A stretch of 12,543 nt of DNA from the NCBI GenBank assembly GCA_038214535.1, contig JBBQRS010000126.1, positions 1-12,543 on the forward strand. Reading direction: 5' to 3'. Of the stretch, positions 1 through 6,898 are shown one piece after another (the first letter of the stretch is position 1; each line of letters starts with the position of its first letter). The notes beneath the pieces are model-generated. The model searched no databases, had not been told where the DNA came from, and saw only the letters and a program-made list of their open reading frames with translations. The translations under genes were made by a program, and so were the position numbers. Source of the stretch: JBBQRS01 sp038214535. GTDB lineage: Bacteria > Chloroflexota > Anaerolineae > CG2-30-64-16.

Positions 1-444
1 GACCGCCGGTGAGGATGAATGCCAAGGGTAGGCCCAATGCATCAACTTTGGCATGGATCTTGGTGCCAAACCCGCCCCGGCTGCGGCCTAAGGCCTGTTC
101 GGCAGGTGAACCCTGTTTTTTTGGGCGCCGGCCGCACACGGCTGGGCCCGGATGATCGTGCTGTCCAGGGACACGCTCTCCATGTCAGGATCATCGCTGA
201 AGTGCTGAAGCATACGCAGCCAGACGTCATGATCGCACCACCGGGCATAGCGCTTGTAGACGCTGTTCCAGGGGCCATATGGCTCGGGCAGCAGCCGCCA
301 TTGGGCGCCGCTGCGCGCGATCCAGAGGACGCCTTCCAAAAAGCGCCGACACGCGTCTTCGTTGCCGACGTAAACGCGTGCATCAGCACGCAGGAAGGCC
401 AGAATTTTGGCCCACGCATCATCTTGTAGTCGCACTGTTGACAT
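1..444 (-). mobile_element. IS5-type transposase (ORF A plus ORF B via -1 frameshift), cut by window edge
   Basis: ORF A runs from ATG at 444 to TAG at 88 (118 residues), with a GAGGG ribosome-binding site 7 bases upstream. It looks like the N-terminal DUF4096-type domain of two-ORF IS5-family transposases: Trp/Arg-rich segment WIARSGAQWRLLP at residues 41-53, then SLDSTIIRA around D94, the likely first acidic residue of the DDE triad. The continuation lies in the -1 frame and reads KQGSPAEQALGRSRGGFGTK then IHAKVDALGLPLAFILTGG, open to base 1. That is the expected ORF B start, so the frames are probably joined by programmed frameshifting at 115-121. The rest of the DDE domain and the far terminal repeat lie outside the window. 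The element sits just downstream of the ABC permease gene. Whether it is active cannot be judged from half an element. Family assignment is confident, subgroup (IS427/IS1031-like) tentative. Confidence 0.85.
115..121 (-). promoter_or_regulatory. -1 programmed frameshift slippery heptamer (A AAA AAC)
   Basis: On the minus strand the transposase reads gcc caa aaa aac agg in the ORF A frame. The bases A AAA AAC are phased exactly as X XXY YYZ, so tandem slippage by -1 gives aaa aaa cag and enters the ORF B frame, which is open to the window edge and encodes conserved transposase sequence. The phasing and the resulting reading are seen directly. Use of the site in the cell is inferred from the known mechanism of two-ORF insertion sequences. 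Confidence 0.7.
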
Positions 445-552
445 GGTGTTTCCCTCTTCGAGAACATTCTACACCAAATATCAACAGAACCTAGTGTTCT
501 GGTCTTCATCGGGCATAGCACAACCGGGCTGCGTGTGCGAAGCAGTAACCCT
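445..552. other. Junction between permease gene end and IS5-type element; probable IS outer end near 490
   Basis: This gap holds the upstream leader of the transposase and the sequence just after the permease stop codon. On the minus strand a CTAG tetramer (491-494) is followed by GTTCTGTTGATATTTGG, leading into the transposase leader. CTAG-like targets are reported for some IS5-family groups, so 490/491 is a candidate element boundary. The opposite end of the element is outside the window, so the terminal inverted repeat and target duplication cannot be matched. No terminator for the ABC operon was recognised before the junction. Confidence 0.3.
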
Positions 553-1395
553 CTAGCGAATAGCATAAATCTGTGGCATGATCTTCACGAAGAAGTACGA
601 GAAGATCAACGGGGGGATGGACAATAGCGTGATCGAGGCACAGATCTGCCCCCACGGCACTTCCATGCCCATGACGGCGAAAGCTGCCGAGGCGACAGGC
701 ATGGTAATGGCATTGGCCGACGTGAGCACGAATGCCAGGAAGAACTCGTTCCAGATCAGGATGAAGACAAAAATGGCCATGCCTAACAGGCTGGGTAAGG
801 CTATGGGCAGGGCGATGCGGGTGAAGACCTCGAACTGCGTGCAGCCTTCCAGGTGGGCCGCTTCTTCGCATTCGATGGGCACTTGCACGAAGCACTCGAT
901 GGTCAGCCAGATCATCGAGCTGATACTGATCAACAGGTATGTGAACACCAGTCCAGGGAGCCTATCGAGCAGGCCCAGTCGCAACCACATCAGAAAGAAG
1001 GGTATGACGACGGCCACGGGGGGCATGAAGCGCAAGGACAGCACAAAAAGTCTCAAGCTAGCGCTGCCCCGGAATGGGATGCGGGCGATGATGTAGGCTA
1101 CAGGAATGCCCAAGAGAGAGCCCAGCACCAGCGCGCTGCCGGACACGATAGCGCTGTTTTTTAGCCCCCTGACGATGGCATCCATTGCCAGCACCCGCGC
1201 ATAGTTGTCGAGCACCGGCGCGAAAATGAACTTAGGCGGGTAGGCAGTGATATCGATGCGTGACTTGAAGGAGGACAGGACAATCCACAAGATGGGGGCC
1301 AGGGCGACGAACAAGATGAAACAGATGAGCGCGGTGGCGAGGATGTTGGTTAGTCTCGTCTTGGTTAGCGCTGCCATTTTTCCACCGTCTTCCAT
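553..1395 (-). CDS. ABC sugar transporter permease, MalG/UgpE type
   Basis: Inner-membrane permease of a carbohydrate importer, 280 residues. About six hydrophobic segments are visible, the first at residues 17-40 and the last near 252-272. The ABC-ATPase docking loop (EAA motif) is at residues 178-201: EEAAHLEGC then LPIALP, with Glu183 in place of the usual Asp. It is followed by WNEFF (215-219), typical of MalG-like subunits. The chosen ATG at 1395 overlaps the end of the upstream permease gene by 31 bases. An ATG at 1377 (MAALTKTRLTN) has a better ribosome site (GGTGG, 4 bases away) and would shorten the overlap to 13 bases, so it may be the real start. It is the last gene of the operon before the IS5-type element and is presumably co-translated with its partner permease. 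Confidence 0.92.
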   Translation of the reverse strand: MEDGGKMAALTKTRLTNILATALICFILFVALAPILWIVLSSFKSRIDITAYPPKFIFAPVLDNYARVLAMDAIVRGLKNSAIVSGSALVLGSLLGIPVAYIIARIPFRGSASLRLFVLSLRFMPPVAVVIPFFLMWLRLGLLDRLPGLVFTYLLISISSMIWLTIECFVQVPIECEEAAHLEGCTQFEVFTRIALPIALPSLLGMAIFVFILIWNEFFLAFVLTSANAITMPVASAAFAVMGMEVPWGQICASITLLSIPPLIFSYFFVKIMPQIYAIR

Positions 1396-2243
1396 GTCGA
1401 ATTTACCAGAATGATGGTGAGGATCATCATGAATATGGACATTGCCGAAGCGTAAGACACTCGGCCGGCCGAGCCGATGCCCTGCCAGTAGGCGTACATA
1501 TCGAGGGTTTCAGTTGCTGTGCCGGGACCTCCGGCAGTCAGTACGAAAATGAAGTCAAAACTGCGCAGCGATTCCATCATCTTGATGAAGAATATGGGAA
1601 TGGAAACTGGCATAATGACTGGGAAGAGAATGTAGAGATAGGTCTGCAGTGTGTTGGCGCCGTCCATCAACCCGGCTTCGATGGTCTCGCGGGGCACATC
1701 GTCCAACAGAATGACCAGCAAGGCGGCGATGAGAAAGGCCCACTGCCAGACGTCGATGATCGCCACCGAATAGAGCGCAATCCTCGGATCGGACAGCCAG
1801 TTGACCGGTTTAATGCCGACTAAGCTCAACAAGTAGTTGAGGATACTGATGCCGGGTGAATACATCAGGCGCCACATGTAGGCGGCGCCCACGCGCGGCA
1901 GGATGACCGGAATGACGAAGACAAACAGGCAGAGTTGCCTGAAGCGACCCCGAGTGAAGTGGTGGATGATGGGCGCCAGAATCATGCCGATCAGCACTGA
2001 TCCACCCAGCGTCAGCACCAGCCAGAAGAAGGAGATCTTAAGGGCATTGAGGAACCGAGCATCGGAGAACAACTTCACATAGTTATCAAAGCCGACGAAG
2101 GTGCGTGGCACCGAATGGCGCAGGTCCCAGTCTTGAAGGGAGATGGCAAAAGCATTGAACAATGGATAAAACGCCAGAAACAGGAGGATGGCGACGGGCG
2201 GCGCGAGAAATACGAGCATGAACTGTTTTCTAGTCATGATCAA
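1365..2243 (-). CDS. ABC sugar transporter permease, MalF/UgpA type
   Basis: Inner-membrane permease that pairs with the MalG-type subunit encoded just downstream. At 292 residues it has a first hydrophobic segment at 8-35 and further segments near 70-92, 103-125, 155-181, 203-222 and 264-282. The EAA docking loop is at about 187-211 (ETIEAGLMDGA then LFPVIMP), and the GGPGTATETL motif at 238-247 is a hallmark of MalF-like sugar permeases. The start is ambiguous: TTG at 2243 lies 5 bases after an AAGGA ribosome site, while ATG at 2237 lies 11 bases after it. Either gives the same protein apart from two residues. It follows the binding-protein gene after a 93-base gap containing a hairpin. No ATPase gene accompanies the pair, so a shared MsmK/UgpC-type ATPase encoded elsewhere is likely. 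Confidence 0.92.
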   Translation of the reverse strand: MIMTRKQFMLVFLAPPVAILLFLAFYPLFNAFAISLQDWDLRHSVPRTFVGFDNYVKLFSDARFLNALKISFFWLVLTLGGSVLIGMILAPIIHHFTRGRFRQLCLFVFVIPVILPRVGAAYMWRLMYSPGISILNYLLSLVGIKPVNWLSDPRIALYSVAIIDVWQWAFLIAALLVILLDDVPRETIEAGLMDGANTLQTYLYILFPVIMPVSIPIFFIKMMESLRSFDFIFVLTAGGPGTATETLDMYAYWQGIGSAGRVSYASAMSIFMMILTIILVNSTWKTVEKWQR

Positions 2244-2270
2244 GGAGATCCTTACAGATCCACGGCAACA

Positions 2271-2311
2271 GAATGGGACTCATCTCTATGAGGCGAAAAC
2301 GAGTCCCATTC
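2271..2311 (-). promoter_or_regulatory. Intergenic hairpin between binding-protein and permease genes
   Basis: GAATGGGACTC (2271-2281) and GAGTCCCATTC (2301-2311) form a perfect 11-base inverted repeat with a 19-base loop, 25 bases downstream of the binding-protein stop codon. No U-run follows it in the direction of transcription, so it is not a canonical intrinsic terminator. In sugar ABC operons such hairpins are known to protect the upstream binding-protein message from 3' decay, which keeps that protein in excess over the permeases. That role is inferred here. Confidence 0.6.
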
Positions 2312-2336
2312 AACTAGACGAGGAAGGCTGTTACGG

Positions 2337-3692
2337 CTACTTGCCCAGCACCTGCTTGGCATAGGCCACAGAATCATCCAGGGCGGCCTGAACGTCTACC
2401 GCCTGGCCGTTGAATGCTTGCGTAGACAGTTCTTCCAGCTTGATGCCAAAGTAGTCGCCGATTTCCGGCCATTCCGGAATCTGAGGGATGCAAAGGCGTT
2501 GGATGGCCATGAATTCGAGTTGTGCCGCTGCGAACTCCGGCGGATAGGCGGCAGCGAATTCGGGGCTGGCGAAGGTAGCCGTGCGCGCGTTGGTCAGGCC
2601 GTTGCCCGACTTGACCTTGCTGAGCTCGCTCTCAGCGCTGGTGAACCAGCCGATAAATTTGCCGGCCGCGACGCGCTCTTCATCCGTCTTGGTGCCGGCC
2701 ACCGAGATACCGAGGCCGTGCACGGCAATATTGGAAACATTGCCGGCAGGGCCGGCCGGAGGCTTGGCGTAACCCATCTTGTCGACCACAACGGACTTCT
2801 CTTTGTTCAGCAAGGTGTCCGCCTTCAGGTTGGCGAAGTCGACGATGGCCTCTTTGCCGGTGGCAAAGTTGTCCATGACATCCGACCACGACATGGTCGG
2901 GCCGGGGCTGAGCTTGATCAGTTCAAGGTAGTAGTTAGTGGCCTGGACGGCCTCGGGGCTATTGAAAATGGGGACGCCATCCGCATCCAGCCAATCGCCG
3001 CCATAGCGCAACAGGTATGGGCTGAAGCGCCATACGTTCATGCCCGAGCCGCGTAGTCCACGCGTGCCGGTGCCGTACATTTCCGGTGGCTTGTGGAATT
3101 GCTTGGCAGCTGCCAGGTATTCGTCCAGGTTCGTGGGCACGGCGACCTTCTCTGCTTCGAAGAGATCTTTGCGATAGAAGACCATATCTCCTTCGAAGGT
3201 CATGGGCGCAGCGTAAGGGATGTCGCCAAAAGAGAGGACCTTGACCAGTGGTGCCGAGAAGCCTGCGAAGTCGCCGTCGGTCGGATAGTAGTCCTTGATG
3301 GGGAGCAACCATTTGTTGGCCGTAAACTCGGCGATATTGGCCTCGTCCACATAGTAGACCTGGTATTGTCCGGCGCCGGTAGAGGCATCCAGCCTGGACT
3401 TCGAGCGGCGCTCGAGTTCGGCGAAATAGTGGAGAACCACCTTGATGCCCGATTGCTCCTCGAATTCGGGCAGGGCTTTCTCCATGAACTCCCACTCTGG
3501 GCGCGGTTGCGAGATGACGTTCACAGTGATTTGTCCCGCTGCGGCATCGGCCGCTGGGGCTGTGGCGGCCGATGCCGCCGGTGCCGCCGGTGCCGCCGGT
3601 GCCGCCGGAACGCACGAAGCAACGGCAAGGCCCGTGCCCGCCACTGTGACCAACTTCAAGAACTCGCGGCGATTCAACTTGTGCTCTTCCAC
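2337..3692 (-). CDS. Extracellular solute-binding lipoprotein of sugar ABC transporter
   Basis: Captures the sugar outside the membrane and delivers it to the two downstream permeases. The start is placed at GTG 3692, 6 bases after a strong AGAGGAGG site (3699-3706). This gives 451 residues; the longer in-frame reading to 3788 would add an N-terminus with no ribosome site and would start upstream of the predicted transcription start. The N-terminus carries a twin-arginine motif NRREFLK (7-13), a hydrophobic core, and a lipobox ending at C27 (LAVASC). Export by Tat and lipid anchoring are therefore likely. A low-complexity PAA-rich linker (about 28-55) tethers the family 1 (MalE-like) binding fold, which runs to the C-terminus and includes segments such as YAAPMTFEGDMVFYRKDLF, typical of these proteins. 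The bound sugar cannot be deduced. Confidence 0.93.
   Translation of the reverse strand: MEEHKLNRREFLKLVTVAGTGLAVASCVPAAPAAPAAPAASAATAPAADAAAGQITVNVISQPRPEWEFMEKALPEFEEQSGIKVVLHYFAELERRSKSRLDASTGAGQYQVYYVDEANIAEFTANKWLLPIKDYYPTDGDFAGFSAPLVKVLSFGDIPYAAPMTFEGDMVFYRKDLFEAEKVAVPTNLDEYLAAAKQFHKPPEMYGTGTRGLRGSGMNVWRFSPYLLRYGGDWLDADGVPIFNSPEAVQATNYYLELIKLSPGPTMSWSDVMDNFATGKEAIVDFANLKADTLLNKEKSVVVDKMGYAKPPAGPAGNVSNIAVHGLGISVAGTKTDEERVAAGKFIGWFTSAESELSKVKSGNGLTNARTATFASPEFAAAYPPEFAAAQLEFMAIQRLCIPQIPEWPEIGDYFGIKLEELSTQAFNGQAVDVQAALDDSVAYAKQVLGK
3573..3608 (-). repeat. Four tandem 9-base repeats encoding the PAA linker
   Basis: TGCCGCCGG is repeated four times without error on the plus strand, reading CCGGCGGCA on the coding strand. 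Each unit encodes Pro-Ala-Ala in the linker just after the lipobox cysteine of the binding protein. Because the unit length is a multiple of three, gain or loss of copies by replication slippage would only lengthen or shorten the tether. Confidence 0.85.
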
Positions 3693-3752
3693 CTGAGACC
3701 TCCTCTTCGAGATTTGACTGAAAAGAAGACAGAGAGCGAACGCGTAGGGCCG

Positions 3753-3769
3753 GTGCGCAAGAAACGCAC
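3753..3769. promoter_or_regulatory. Candidate operator palindrome in the leader of the ABC operon
   Basis: GTGCGCAAGAAACGCAC is an imperfect palindrome with GTGCG and CGCAC arms. It lies about 10 bases downstream of the -10 hexamer of the ABC operon promoter, close to the predicted transcription start. A repressor site at this position would be typical for a sugar-induced operon. No regulator gene is in the window and the arms are short, so this is a weak call. Confidence 0.3.
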
Positions 3770-3778
3770 TCCATAGTG

Positions 3779-3807
3779 AGAATAACATGGGCAGGCAGCC
3801 CTGTCAA
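3779..3807 (-). promoter_or_regulatory. Sigma70-type promoter of the ABC importer operon
   Basis: On the minus strand a perfect TTGACA (3807-3802) is followed after exactly 17 bases by TATTCT (3784-3779), a 4/6 match to the consensus -10. Transcription would start near 3772 and leave a leader of about 80 bases before the GTG start of the binding-protein gene. Confidence 0.7.
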
Positions 3808-3967
3808 GTGGGAATTCCAAATGTAGCCGGGGTCGAGACCTGCGGACGGTCACGTAAAGGAGTTTGAGTGCCCAAAAACCGGCTAAAGCCTGCAGTCCAA
3901 CGAGTTAGAAGCGCCTGCATTTTGAATTGCTGCAAATGGATAGTGTATCTTTCGTCGGGGGTGCGTC
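3808..3967. other. Region upstream of the ABC promoter, no gene recognised
   Basis: No convincing coding sequence is seen on either strand. It lies between the ABC operon promoter and the stop codon of a decayed transposase, so it may contain regulator sites of the original divergent intergenic region as well as the scar of the insertion. No clear terminal inverted repeat was found. Confidence 0.4.
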
Positions 3968-4221
3968 TTAATTTAGGTGCGCGTCTACAACTCGCCCCCA
4001 GAGTTCATCGAAACGCCGGCTGAGAATCGCCGCGCGCACGGGCAGCAGATGTTCAGTCCCCGCACGACTTCAGCGCATACCTGGCCCGCAAAAACGGGCT
4101 TTGAATTGCTTGGCCCGTTCTCGGCCATGCCGCTACCCAACGGCCAGCCTGCCTCTCGGCGTTCCAAGTAGTGCATCCGGCGTTGCTTGTCGCGGAAGTA
4201 ACCGGCCTCGCGGCATAACAC
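3968..4221 (-). pseudogene. Decayed transposase, C-terminal fragment (ISKra4-like, family tentative)
   Basis: Reading leftward from 4221 gives EAGYFRDKQRRMHYLERRE followed by AGWPLGSGM, a pattern typical of the C-terminal catalytic part of certain DDE transposases (Y-F-R, R-M-x-Y, G-W-P-x-G-S-G). Near 4113-4120 the frame shifts by one base. The continuation then reads AKQFKARFCGPGMR, a stop (TGA at 4072-4070), then SRAGTEHLLPVRAAILSRR and FDELWGRVVDAHLN, ending with TAA at 3970-3968. The stop sits where related proteins have Trp in GMRW, so it is most simply a TGG-to-TGA change. Two independent lesions plus the missing N-terminal half show a dead relic. The family name is from memory of motif patterns and is less certain than the transposase identity. 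Confidence 0.72.
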
Positions 4222-4470
4222 CGCGGCTGGTGCGTCTTGGTGCCGTGTCTCCGCCGTCAGTTCGGCAGCAATCCGGCGGCAGGTCCATGATGATGCAGAG
4301 TTCGGGAGCGACGCCTGCGACCATCCACGTTTCCGTGCCCTCTGCGGGCCATCAGCTATCGTCAGTCAGATAAAGATTCTGGCCGCGTGAGAGGAGGCGG
4401 GTTGGACAAAACAGGAAAGAGATACCATCCTATCGGGTAAGTACAAACCGCTCGAAAGGGGGCATCTCTT
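4222..4470. other. Unrecognised stretch between two transposase relics
   Basis: The minus-strand frame leading into the ISKra4-like fragment stays open for some distance above 4221 (for example RIAAELTAETRHQDAPAAV just before it). Part of this stretch may therefore be more of the same decayed transposase, but no firm family motif is visible. From about 4400 to 4470 it is probably the 5' end and leader of the plus-strand IS630-type relic. No intact gene or RNA was recognised. Confidence 0.35.
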
Positions 4471-4825
4471 ATGCACTACAAGGATACGTCTGACCATCCC
4501 GTTACGCCAAACCGTGCTTGAGCAACTCGAGCACGCCTATCAGACGGCGCACTTGCGGTTGGTCAAACGGATTCATGCCGTGCTGTATATCGTTGATAAC
4601 AAGTCTGTGGCCGATGTGAGCGAACGGCTGCACTTGGACGCGCAGACGGTACGGGATTAGGAACACGCCTTTCTGCACAAAGGCGTGGCGAGCTTGTGCT
4701 ACCGGTGGCCGCCTGGGCGGCTGGCGCGCTTGACGCCCACTCAACGCAAGGAGTTAGCGGCTCTCCACACTGCTCGCAAACGCGACGGGTCGTTCGGTCG
4801 GGTGGTGAGCGTAGGAGATACCTGA
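4471..4825 (+). pseudogene. IS630-type transposase N-terminal fragment, broken
   Basis: From 4487 the frame reads RLTIPLRQTVLEQL, then LRLVKRIHAVLY, KSVADVSERLHLDAQTVRD, a stop (TAG 4658-4660), then FLHKGVASLCYRWPPGRLAR and LTPTQRKELAAL. This matches the helix-turn-helix N-terminal domain of IS630-family transposases, including the GR-A-LT linker before the catalytic domain. The TAG most likely replaced a Tyr codon. The family-like start MHYKDT at 4471 is in a different frame from the body, so an indel lies near 4480-4490. Similarity fades after about 4770 and the DDE catalytic half is absent. It is a decayed relic lying just upstream of the serine recombinase cassette. Confidence 0.75.
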
Positions 4826-4999
4826 CCAGAAACCTGCACGGATGCCGGTGCGGTTACTGCTGATGCTGTGCAGCACGTAGTCAGGAACCAGAACGCCCCG
4901 AACATCCTTCACCGATGAGTGATGCCTACCATGAGGCCCGCACTGCGTGTACGGGCTTTGGATTGGCACCTTCCTGTTATGCCAAGTATCTTCTAGCTA
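4826..4999. other. Spacer between IS630 relic and recombinase cassette, candidate left boundary
   Basis: No gene is recognised. If the HTH plus recombinase cassette is an integrated element, its left attachment site should be in or near this spacer. No direct repeat shared with the 8571-8640 side was found by eye, which fits large serine recombinases because their attL and attR may share only a two-base core. Confidence 0.35.
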
Positions 5000-5028
5000 T
5001 TGTGTGTTCGGAACAGCTGTGTTATCAT
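5000..5028 (+). promoter_or_regulatory. Predicted promoter of the HTH-recombinase cassette
   Basis: TTGTGT (5000-5005) and TATCAT (5023-5028) are separated by 17 bases. The -10 matches five of six consensus positions and the -35 matches three. The predicted start, near 5035, would give a very short leader in front of the HTH gene and its GGAGG ribosome site (5037-5041 region). Confidence 0.5.
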
Positions 5029-5045
5029 AGGGTTCGGAGGGACTC

Positions 5046-5240
5046 ATGGACAAAGATACCCTGCTGACCACAAAACAAGCCGCGAAGTACTTGCAAGTGG
5101 TACCCATCACCATCTACCGCATGATCGACCGTGGCGACCTGAAAGCCATCAAGGTCGGCACCCGGTGGCGCGTGCGTTGGGAAGACCTGCAAGACTATCT
5201 CACCCGTTCCACCAGCCAACCGAAGGAACCCAAACCATGA
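5046..5240 (+). CDS. Excisionase-like HTH DNA-binding protein (MerR/HTH_17 type)
   Basis: A 64-residue protein beginning 5 bases after a GGAGG site. Residues 6-52 form the winged-helix fold of excisionase-family DNA-binding domains: LLTTKQAAKYLQV, then TIYRMIDRGDLKAIKVGTRW, then RVRWEDLQDYL. Such proteins bind DNA and typically set recombination direction or control transcription. A short charged tail (residues 53-64) follows. Its TGA stop overlaps the ATG of the first recombinase gene as ATGA at 5237-5240, so the two are probably translationally coupled. The context supports a role as recombination directionality factor or regulator of the two recombinases. That is inference: similar small HTH proteins also serve as simple regulators, and most known large-serine-recombinase directionality factors belong to other families. 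Confidence 0.88.
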   Translation: MDKDTLLTTKQAAKYLQVVPITIYRMIDRGDLKAIKVGTRWRVRWEDLQDYLTRSTSQPKEPKP

Positions 5241-6898
5241 CCAAGCGCGCTGTGCTATATGCCCGCGTCAGCGGCGACGATCGCGGCAAAGAAGGGCGCA
5301 ACCTTGCCGGGCAATTAGAGATGTGTCGCGAGTACGCCCTCGACCATGGTTGGCAGATCGTGGAAGAGTTGGCCGAGGATGATCGCGGCGCCAGCGGCGC
5401 GGATCTCCAACTGCCTCAGCTGGGCAAGGTCAGGGAAATGGCCCGAACAGGGGCCTTCGATGTGTTGGTGGTGCGCGAGATCGACCGCTTGAGCCGCAGC
5501 CTGGCCAAGCAACTGGTGGTAGAGAATGAGCTGGAGCGCAGCGGAGTGGAGATCGTGTATGTACTGGGCAAATATCCCGATACCCCGGAAGGGAACCTGC
5601 ACAAGCACGTCCGGGCCGCAGTCGCGGAATACGAACGGCTGGTGATCCGGGAACGCGTGGCGCGGGCGCGCCAGCTCAAGATCGCCGCCGGCCACGTCGT
5701 GACGCGGGGCAACGGGCCCTACGGCTATCGCGTCGCGGAACGGGACGGCCAGTACGAGCTGGTCATCCATGAGCCGGAGGCCGAGATCGTCCGGCAGATC
5801 TTCCACTGGTACACGGTTGGCGATGAGGATGGCACACCGCTGACGACCTATGCCATCCAGAAGCAGCTCAACGCGATGCAGGTTCCCACTTATGCCGACG
5901 CCCGGCCGGGCCTCTACCCCAAGAAGCGGGGCTATGGCGAGTGGGCGCGCTCGGCGATTCAGGCCATCCTAGGCAATGAGACCTACGCCGGAACGTGGCG
6001 CTACCGCGGTGCCGCCGAGATGGGGGATGGGGACTGGCGCGAGGTGGCCGTGCCGGCCATCATCAGCCGCGTGACCTGGGAACATGCCCGGGCCCGGCAG
6101 GCCCGGCGAAGCCACCTGGGACGCCGGATAGTGGTCTACGACTGCCTGCTGCGCAACCGGGTCCGCTGTGATTCATGCGGAGCGAGCGCCCAGGTGCAGC
6201 CCAAAGCGGATCGCGGCGGTCGTCGGCGTCGCTACTATCGCTGCGCGGCGGCCTGTGGCCACCTCTACAGCAATTACGCGCGGCCCTGCAACGCACCGCT
6301 ATTTCGCGTTGACGCCGTGGATCGGGCGGTCTGGGAGTGGGTGAGATCGCTGCTGACCAGCCCCGCAGTGCTTGAGCAGGGACATCGCGCCCTCTACGCT
6401 GAGGAAGATCGGGATGTGGCTCTGCGGCGGGCGCGCCTGGCGTCCATCGATAAGCTGCTGGCCGAGAACGGCAGCGAGCTGCGCCGGCTCCTCGACGCCT
6501 ACCTGGCCGGCGATCTGACCATGGAGATGCTGGCGACGCGGCGGGATGAACTGGAAGCAGCTGCGGCGGACCTGGCGCGCGAGCGCGGCGATCTGCAACG
6601 CCGGCTGGAACCGCCAACCCTGCCACCCGAGCAACTGGCCGACCTGCGCCAGTTCGCAGCCCGAGTCGCTGACGGCTTGGCGCGCTCCGACGCCGACTTC
6701 GCGTTCCGACGCGAGGTGATCGAGGGCCTCGATGTTTCGATCCGGCTGGCGGTCGAGGACGGTGCGAAGGTCGTCATCGCCCGCGGCCTGCTGGGCGGGC
6801 AGAAGCTGCCGCTGGTATCACCCGGCGCCCCAAGCGGGAAAGCCGCAACGCGTGGTGAGGAGACCGAGCAGCGTCTACGCAATGGAGTGGGATCATGA
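5237..6898 (+). CDS. Large serine recombinase, first of tandem pair
   Basis: Site-specific DNA recombinase of 553 residues, a usual length for the large serine (resolvase/invertase) family. The start is the ATG in the ATGA overlap with the HTH gene; the open frame extends upstream but that part is the HTH gene read in another frame. The catalytic domain (1-150) has YARVS with nucleophile S12 and R10, and the DRLSR motif at 83-87 that supplies active-site residues. The recombinase domain (about 155-290) includes GPYGYRV. A zinc ribbon follows, with C311, C314, C336 and C340 (a further Cys is at 351). A helical region rich in Leu, Glu and Arg (about 385-460) is the likely coiled coil used for synapsis control. 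Its stop codon overlaps the next gene as ATGA at 6895-6898. All key residues are present, so the enzyme is probably functional. Confidence 0.95.
   Translation: MTKRAVLYARVSGDDRGKEGRNLAGQLEMCREYALDHGWQIVEELAEDDRGASGADLQLPQLGKVREMARTGAFDVLVVREIDRLSRSLAKQLVVENELERSGVEIVYVLGKYPDTPEGNLHKHVRAAVAEYERLVIRERVARARQLKIAAGHVVTRGNGPYGYRVAERDGQYELVIHEPEAEIVRQIFHWYTVGDEDGTPLTTYAIQKQLNAMQVPTYADARPGLYPKKRGYGEWARSAIQAILGNETYAGTWRYRGAAEMGDGDWREVAVPAIISRVTWEHARARQARRSHLGRRIVVYDCLLRNRVRCDSCGASAQVQPKADRGGRRRRYYRCAAACGHLYSNYARPCNAPLFRVDAVDRAVWEWVRSLLTSPAVLEQGHRALYAEEDRDVALRRARLASIDKLLAENGSELRRLLDAYLAGDLTMEMLATRRDELEAAAADLARERGDLQRRLEPPTLPPEQLADLRQFAARVADGLARSDADFAFRREVIEGLDVSIRLAVEDGAKVVIARGLLGGQKLPLVSPGAPSGKAATRGEETEQRLRNGVGS

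Noticed and set aside
3693..3788. Longer binding-protein start at 3788
   Set aside because: No ribosome site precedes it, it lies upstream of the predicted transcription start, and it would bury the twin-arginine lipoprotein signal inside the protein.
4101..4373. Plus-strand 90-residue ORF across the first transposase relic
   Set aside because: It is antisense to a frame with clear transposase motifs and has no recognisable domain.
4754..4969. Minus-strand 71-residue ORF
   Set aside because: No recognised domain or ribosome site, and it overlaps the end of the IS630 relic in reverse; treated as chance.
5000..5236. Extension of the first recombinase frame upstream to base 5000
   Set aside because: This stretch is the HTH gene read in another frame. 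The ATG in the ATGA overlap begins the conserved catalytic domain (YARVS at residues 8-12), so the longer N-terminus is not credible.
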